Shown in pieces: positions 31,486 through 33,983 of a DNA stretch of 33,983 nucleotides. The translations under genes were made by a program, and so were the position numbers. How positions within the stretch are numbered: the stretch's first letter is position 1; each line of letters opens with the position of its first letter. Below the pieces are notes generated by a model. That model saw only the letters and a program-made list of their open reading frames with translations. It was not told the origin of the DNA and ran no database searches. The DNA comes from an uncultured Monoglobus sp. (GTDB lineage Bacteria; Bacillota; Clostridia; Monoglobales; Monoglobaceae), in NCBI GenBank assembly GCA_947630505.1, contig CANRHV010000030.1, positions 1 to 33,983 of the forward strand. Direction: 5' to 3'.

Positions 31486-32295
31486 TTATTTGATTCCGAT
31501 TTTATTGTCCCTCGCCCAATAATACAGATACTGCTGGGCAAAGCCCGCCAGATCGCCGTATTTTTCTGCTATGAAACCGTCGATCTCCTTATCCTCAACG
31601 CCGTACAGCTCGGTGACGACCCGCTTTATCCAGACATCCTTGGGGAACGTCTCATATCTCCCGCAGGAAAACAGCAGTATGCAGTCGGCCACCTTGCCGC
31701 CCACGCCCTTGATCTTCATAAGCTCGCGCTTGGCGTCGGCGGTGGGCATATCGGGGATCGCCGAAAGATCGACCTCGCCCGACGAGGCCTTTCGAGCCGC
31801 GTCCAGAATATATTTGTCGCGGTAGCCCGCGCGCAGGCAGGACAGATCGCCCACATCGAGAGCGCCGAGCCTCTCCGCCGCGGGGAAAGAGAAGTATCCC
31901 TCCTCTATCTCATCGCCGAAGTTTTCACACAGGGTCTCGATTATCTTTTTGATCCTCGGTATGTTGTTGTTGGCCGAGATTATAAAGGATATTATCGTCT
32001 CCCATAAATCCTGGCGCAGTATCCTGATACCCGAGCCGTACTCGACGCATTTTTCAAGCTCCGGGTCTCTTGATATCAGCTCGGACTTTATCTTGTCGTA
32101 ATCATCGCTCTCGCCGAAATAGTTTTCCCAGAATTCGTTGTCGACGCCCGGGCAATTTACCGCGCCGTCCTTGACGCGGCAGACTCTTCCGCCCGCCACG
32201 CCGATATATCCGCCGTCTCCGTCCGGGTTCCAGCGAAAGCACTGGCCGCACTCGAAGGTGTGTACCTGATCAAAGTTCCGTGTTAAGTATATCAT
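31486..32295 (-). CDS. OGG-type 8-oxoguanine DNA glycosylase
   Basis: The product is 269 residues. The N-terminal OGG domain (TRNFDQVHTFECGQCFRWN) precedes a helix-hairpin-helix/GPD domain (about 110-260). The catalytic Lys lies in IKGVGGKVADCILLF and the catalytic Asp in FPKDVWIKR, the OGG1-like arrangement. It removes 8-oxoguanine (or related lesions) and cuts the strand by beta-elimination. The ATG lies inside the end of the upstream P-loop/Asp23 gene (26-bp overlap) with only a weak ribosome binding site (TTGGAAA), suggesting translational coupling. An oxidative-damage repair enzyme in a Rex-led run is a sensible neighbour. Confidence 0.88.
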   Translation of the reverse strand: MIYLTRNFDQVHTFECGQCFRWNPDGDGGYIGVAGGRVCRVKDGAVNCPGVDNEFWENYFGESDDYDKIKSELISRDPELEKCVEYGSGIRILRQDLWETIISFIISANNNIPRIKKIIETLCENFGDEIEEGYFSFPAAERLGALDVGDLSCLRAGYRDKYILDAARKASSGEVDLSAIPDMPTADAKRELMKIKGVGGKVADCILLFSCGRYETFPKDVWIKRVVTELYGVEDKEIDGFIAEKYGDLAGFAQQYLYYWARDNKIGIK

Positions 32296-33139
32296 CTTTG
32301 TATTTTTCCAACTGTCTTAAATAAATTCTCGAAACGTGAAGAGTGCGGACATAGATATTGACAGCCTTCACGGTGATCGAAGTCTGGCTTTCGACCGACT
32401 CCTTCACCATCGCCGCTATAGCGTCCGCCTCGGCCCTGATATCGCAGGGATAACGCAGCGACACCTCTGCGTCGATCGTGAGTCTGTTGCCCTTGGCGGT
32501 GCCGGTCTTTATCCGCAGCGGTTTGTACATGCTCGCGAATCTGAGCATTTCATACGCGCAGATGTCCAGGATAGCCTTCTGGGATATCTTGAAGTCGCCC
32601 AGATAGCTGTACGTGGGGCGCATTACCGTTTTTTCCTCGGATATGGTCTTGTTCTTTCGGCTGAACAGCTGCACCATCGGGTCGATAAAATAACCCGAAA
32701 ACTGCTTCTTGACCTCAAAGGTCGGCACCGGAATAACGTGCTTGCCCTGCTTGAGCCGCATCTCGCGCGCGATCTCGCGCTCCTCGGGCGTGGAAACGTC
32801 CTCTATATAGAGCGTTTTTTGTATGGGCGCCACTCCGAGAGTCTCGGCTATCCTGCCGACCATCTTGTCGCTTGTGCCGATGATAAGCAGCGATTCGATA
32901 TTGTTTTCCTCTATCGCGCGGCGAACCGCTCCGCTGTGCTCGGGGTCGCTGAAAATGGCGGTGCGCACCGAGGCGATCTTGGTCGGCTCCCTCTTGGCGC
33001 TTTTACCCGCGATTATCTTATTGTCCGACACGAGCAGACCGTCGTCCACGATATAGTCAATATTGTTTTCTCTGGCTACCCACATGCTGTGGTGGGATTT
33101 TCCGGTGCCGGATTTTCCCACAAGAGCGTATACCTTCAT
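32270..33139 (-). CDS. P-loop NTPase fused to Asp23/Gls24-like domain
   Basis: The product is 289 residues. The N-terminus has Walker A GKSGTGKS (residues 8-15) and an ATP-type P-loop domain to about 170, with VDDGLLV and LLIIGTSDKM strands. The C-terminus (about 195-285) reads like an Asp23/Gls24 domain: ISQKAILDICAYEML, LTIDAEVSLRYPCDI and ITVKAVNIYVRTL match the family's start, strand and end. Asp23 proteins are linked to envelope stress in Gram-positives. I know of similar two-domain proteins in Clostridia but no established function. It is 17 bp after rex and overlaps the glycosylase gene by 26 bp. Confidence 0.75.
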   Translation of the reverse strand: MKVYALVGKSGTGKSHHSMWVARENNIDYIVDDGLLVSDNKIIAGKSAKREPTKIASVRTAIFSDPEHSGAVRRAIEENNIESLLIIGTSDKMVGRIAETLGVAPIQKTLYIEDVSTPEEREIAREMRLKQGKHVIPVPTFEVKKQFSGYFIDPMVQLFSRKNKTISEEKTVMRPTYSYLGDFKISQKAILDICAYEMLRFASMYKPLRIKTGTAKGNRLTIDAEVSLRYPCDIRAEADAIAAMVKESVESQTSITVKAVNIYVRTLHVSRIYLRQLEKYKDDILNTEL

Positions 33140-33155
33140 AATTGTTACCCCGCTG

Positions 33156-33794
33156 TTATCTGCCGCCGTCCTCTTTTTCTGAGATCTTGTATGACAGCCG
33201 CATCAGACTGTCGCTCAGATGAACATTCTCGACTATAACGCCTTCCATTTCGCGAAGCTCGGTGTACGAAAAGTTCATGAACGCCTTTATGCCCAGCGCC
33301 CTCAGGTCCTCCGCCACGCTTTTCGTGGCGTCTTTTGGCACGGTGAGTATCGCCATCTCGGGCTTGTGCTCCCGCACAAAATCGGCTATCTCGGCGTAGT
33401 CCATCACGATATGTCCCTGTATGTCCGTGCCTATAACGCTCGGACTTGAGTCGAATATCCCTATCAGCTTGAAGCCGCGGCTCTCGAACTTGGTGTTCGT
33501 GGCGAATGTTCTGCCCATGTGTCCCGCTCCGACCATGACCGCCGTGTATCCACGGTCAAGGCCGAGTATCTTGGCGATCTCTGTTCTTAGCATCTCAACG
33601 TTATAGCCGTAGCCCTGCTGCCCGAACCCGCCGAAGCAGTTCAAGTCCTGGCGTATCTGCGACGCGGTCACGTTCATGCGGCGGCTGAGCTCCTTTGATG
33701 AAATGCGCTCGACCCCGCTTTCGTATAAGTCAGTAATATGTCTGTAATATCTGGGCAGGCGGTTCACGACCGAGCCCGATACTTTCTTTTCCAT
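33156..33794 (-). CDS. rex: Redox-sensing transcriptional repressor Rex
   Basis: The product is 212 residues, with GGGAG upstream of the ATG. Residues about 1-75 are the winged helix domain (LPRYYRHITDL, ISSKELSRRMNVTASQIRQDLNCFG). About 80-200 is a Rossmann fold with the dinucleotide loop VGAGHMGRTFAT, then VPKDATKSVAEDL and FMNFSYTEL. Rex represses fermentation and anaerobic respiration genes and leaves DNA when the NADH/NAD ratio rises. It heads the run rex, P-loop/Asp23, OGG glycosylase, fba. Confidence 0.95.
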   Translation of the reverse strand: MEKKVSGSVVNRLPRYYRHITDLYESGVERISSKELSRRMNVTASQIRQDLNCFGGFGQQGYGYNVEMLRTEIAKILGLDRGYTAVMVGAGHMGRTFATNTKFESRGFKLIGIFDSSPSVIGTDIQGHIVMDYAEIADFVREHKPEMAILTVPKDATKSVAEDLRALGIKAFMNFSYTELREMEGVIVENVHLSDSLMRLSYKISEKEDGGR

Positions 33795-33831
33795 AGTTTC
33801 TCTCCCGATTGCTTATTCTCAGGTTTTTTCT

Positions 33832-33983
33832 ATGCCAGCTTTGACATTATGTAATCTGCGAACGGAGCTTTTAAACAGCGATTTAACAACCAGACATGAA
33901 TACAGTGCCGATATAGGTCAGCAAAAACATGATTATGCGGCGACCGCCAAGGGAGCGACTTTGAAAATAGGAAATGACTATGA
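33832..33983 (+). CDS. Possible partial small ORF at the right edge, uncertain
   Basis: An ATG at 33832 opens 50 codons that run off the window (MPALTLCNLRTELLNSDL at the start, ATAKGATLKIGNDY at the end). The opposite strand is also open over 33830-33982 and ends with PFADYIMSKLA and a stop. Both readings look composition-wise like protein, so one is spurious or the region is a repeat that is often mis-annotated. The ribosome binding site is weak (CAGG). I do not recognise a family with confidence. Confidence 0.25.
   Translation, partial: MPALTLCNLRTELLNSDLTTRHEYSADIGQQKHDYAATAKGATLKIGNDY

Noticed and set aside
33870..33895. Rex operator upstream of rex
   Set aside because: A good TTGTTAA half-site is present on the minus strand, but the second half is not a matching TTAACAA at the right spacing.
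1..33983. tRNA, rRNA, phage or integrase genes, attachment sites
   Set aside because: I saw no sequence with the needed structure or motifs on either strand.

Overview
The window reads as chromosome of a monoderm, spore-forming anaerobe of the class Clostridia. The support is: S-layer homology (SLH) domains on secreted proteins, an anaerobic ribonucleotide reductase activase, a Rex redox repressor, a SpoIIM-like membrane protein, strong AGGAGG-type ribosome binding sites and TTGACA-17-TATAAT promoters. I see no rRNA, tRNA, CRISPR array, integrase or phage gene, and I make no call below class level.

Positions 1-5579 (minus) hold most of a giant secreted adhesin-like protein that runs off the left edge. 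It is built from MBG/YDG-type, Ig-like and FN3-like modules with Thr/Pro/Glu repeats. Its promoter lies about 250 bases upstream, and the leader contains an exactly phased 11-base repeat. Positions 6025-7600 (minus) carry a GtrA-type membrane protein and a DUF5050-type propeller protein. Divergent from these is a DtxR/MntR-type metalloregulator. It is followed by a cobalamin riboswitch with two terminators, which controls a secreted protein resembling intrinsic factor/transcobalamin (alpha/alpha barrel plus DUF4430) and ending in three SLH domains.

Positions 11439-18478 (minus) continue the surface theme. There is a small copper-amine-oxidase-stalk-like secreted protein, a 1033-residue SLH protein, nrdG, and an SLH protein that carries both a cohesin and a dockerin. 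The two SLH proteins share a related beta-rich module outside their SLH repeats.

Positions 18542-26020 (minus) look like a housekeeping operon: an intact M42 peptidase, a second M42-like protein that has lost nearly all metal and catalytic residues, polA, coaE, a lytic transglycosylase and an M18 aminopeptidase. A SpoIIM-like gene, an AraC regulator and a RadC-family gene follow. Then come an intergenic repeat region, a PP2C phosphatase-FHA pair, and a run of rex, a P-loop/Asp23 fusion, an OGG-type glycosylase and class II aldolase (fba). The right edge has an ambiguous region open on both strands.

The strongest leads are the riboswitch-controlled surface corrinoid binder, the SLH-cohesin-dockerin protein, the M42 pseudoenzyme and the 11-base repeat leader.
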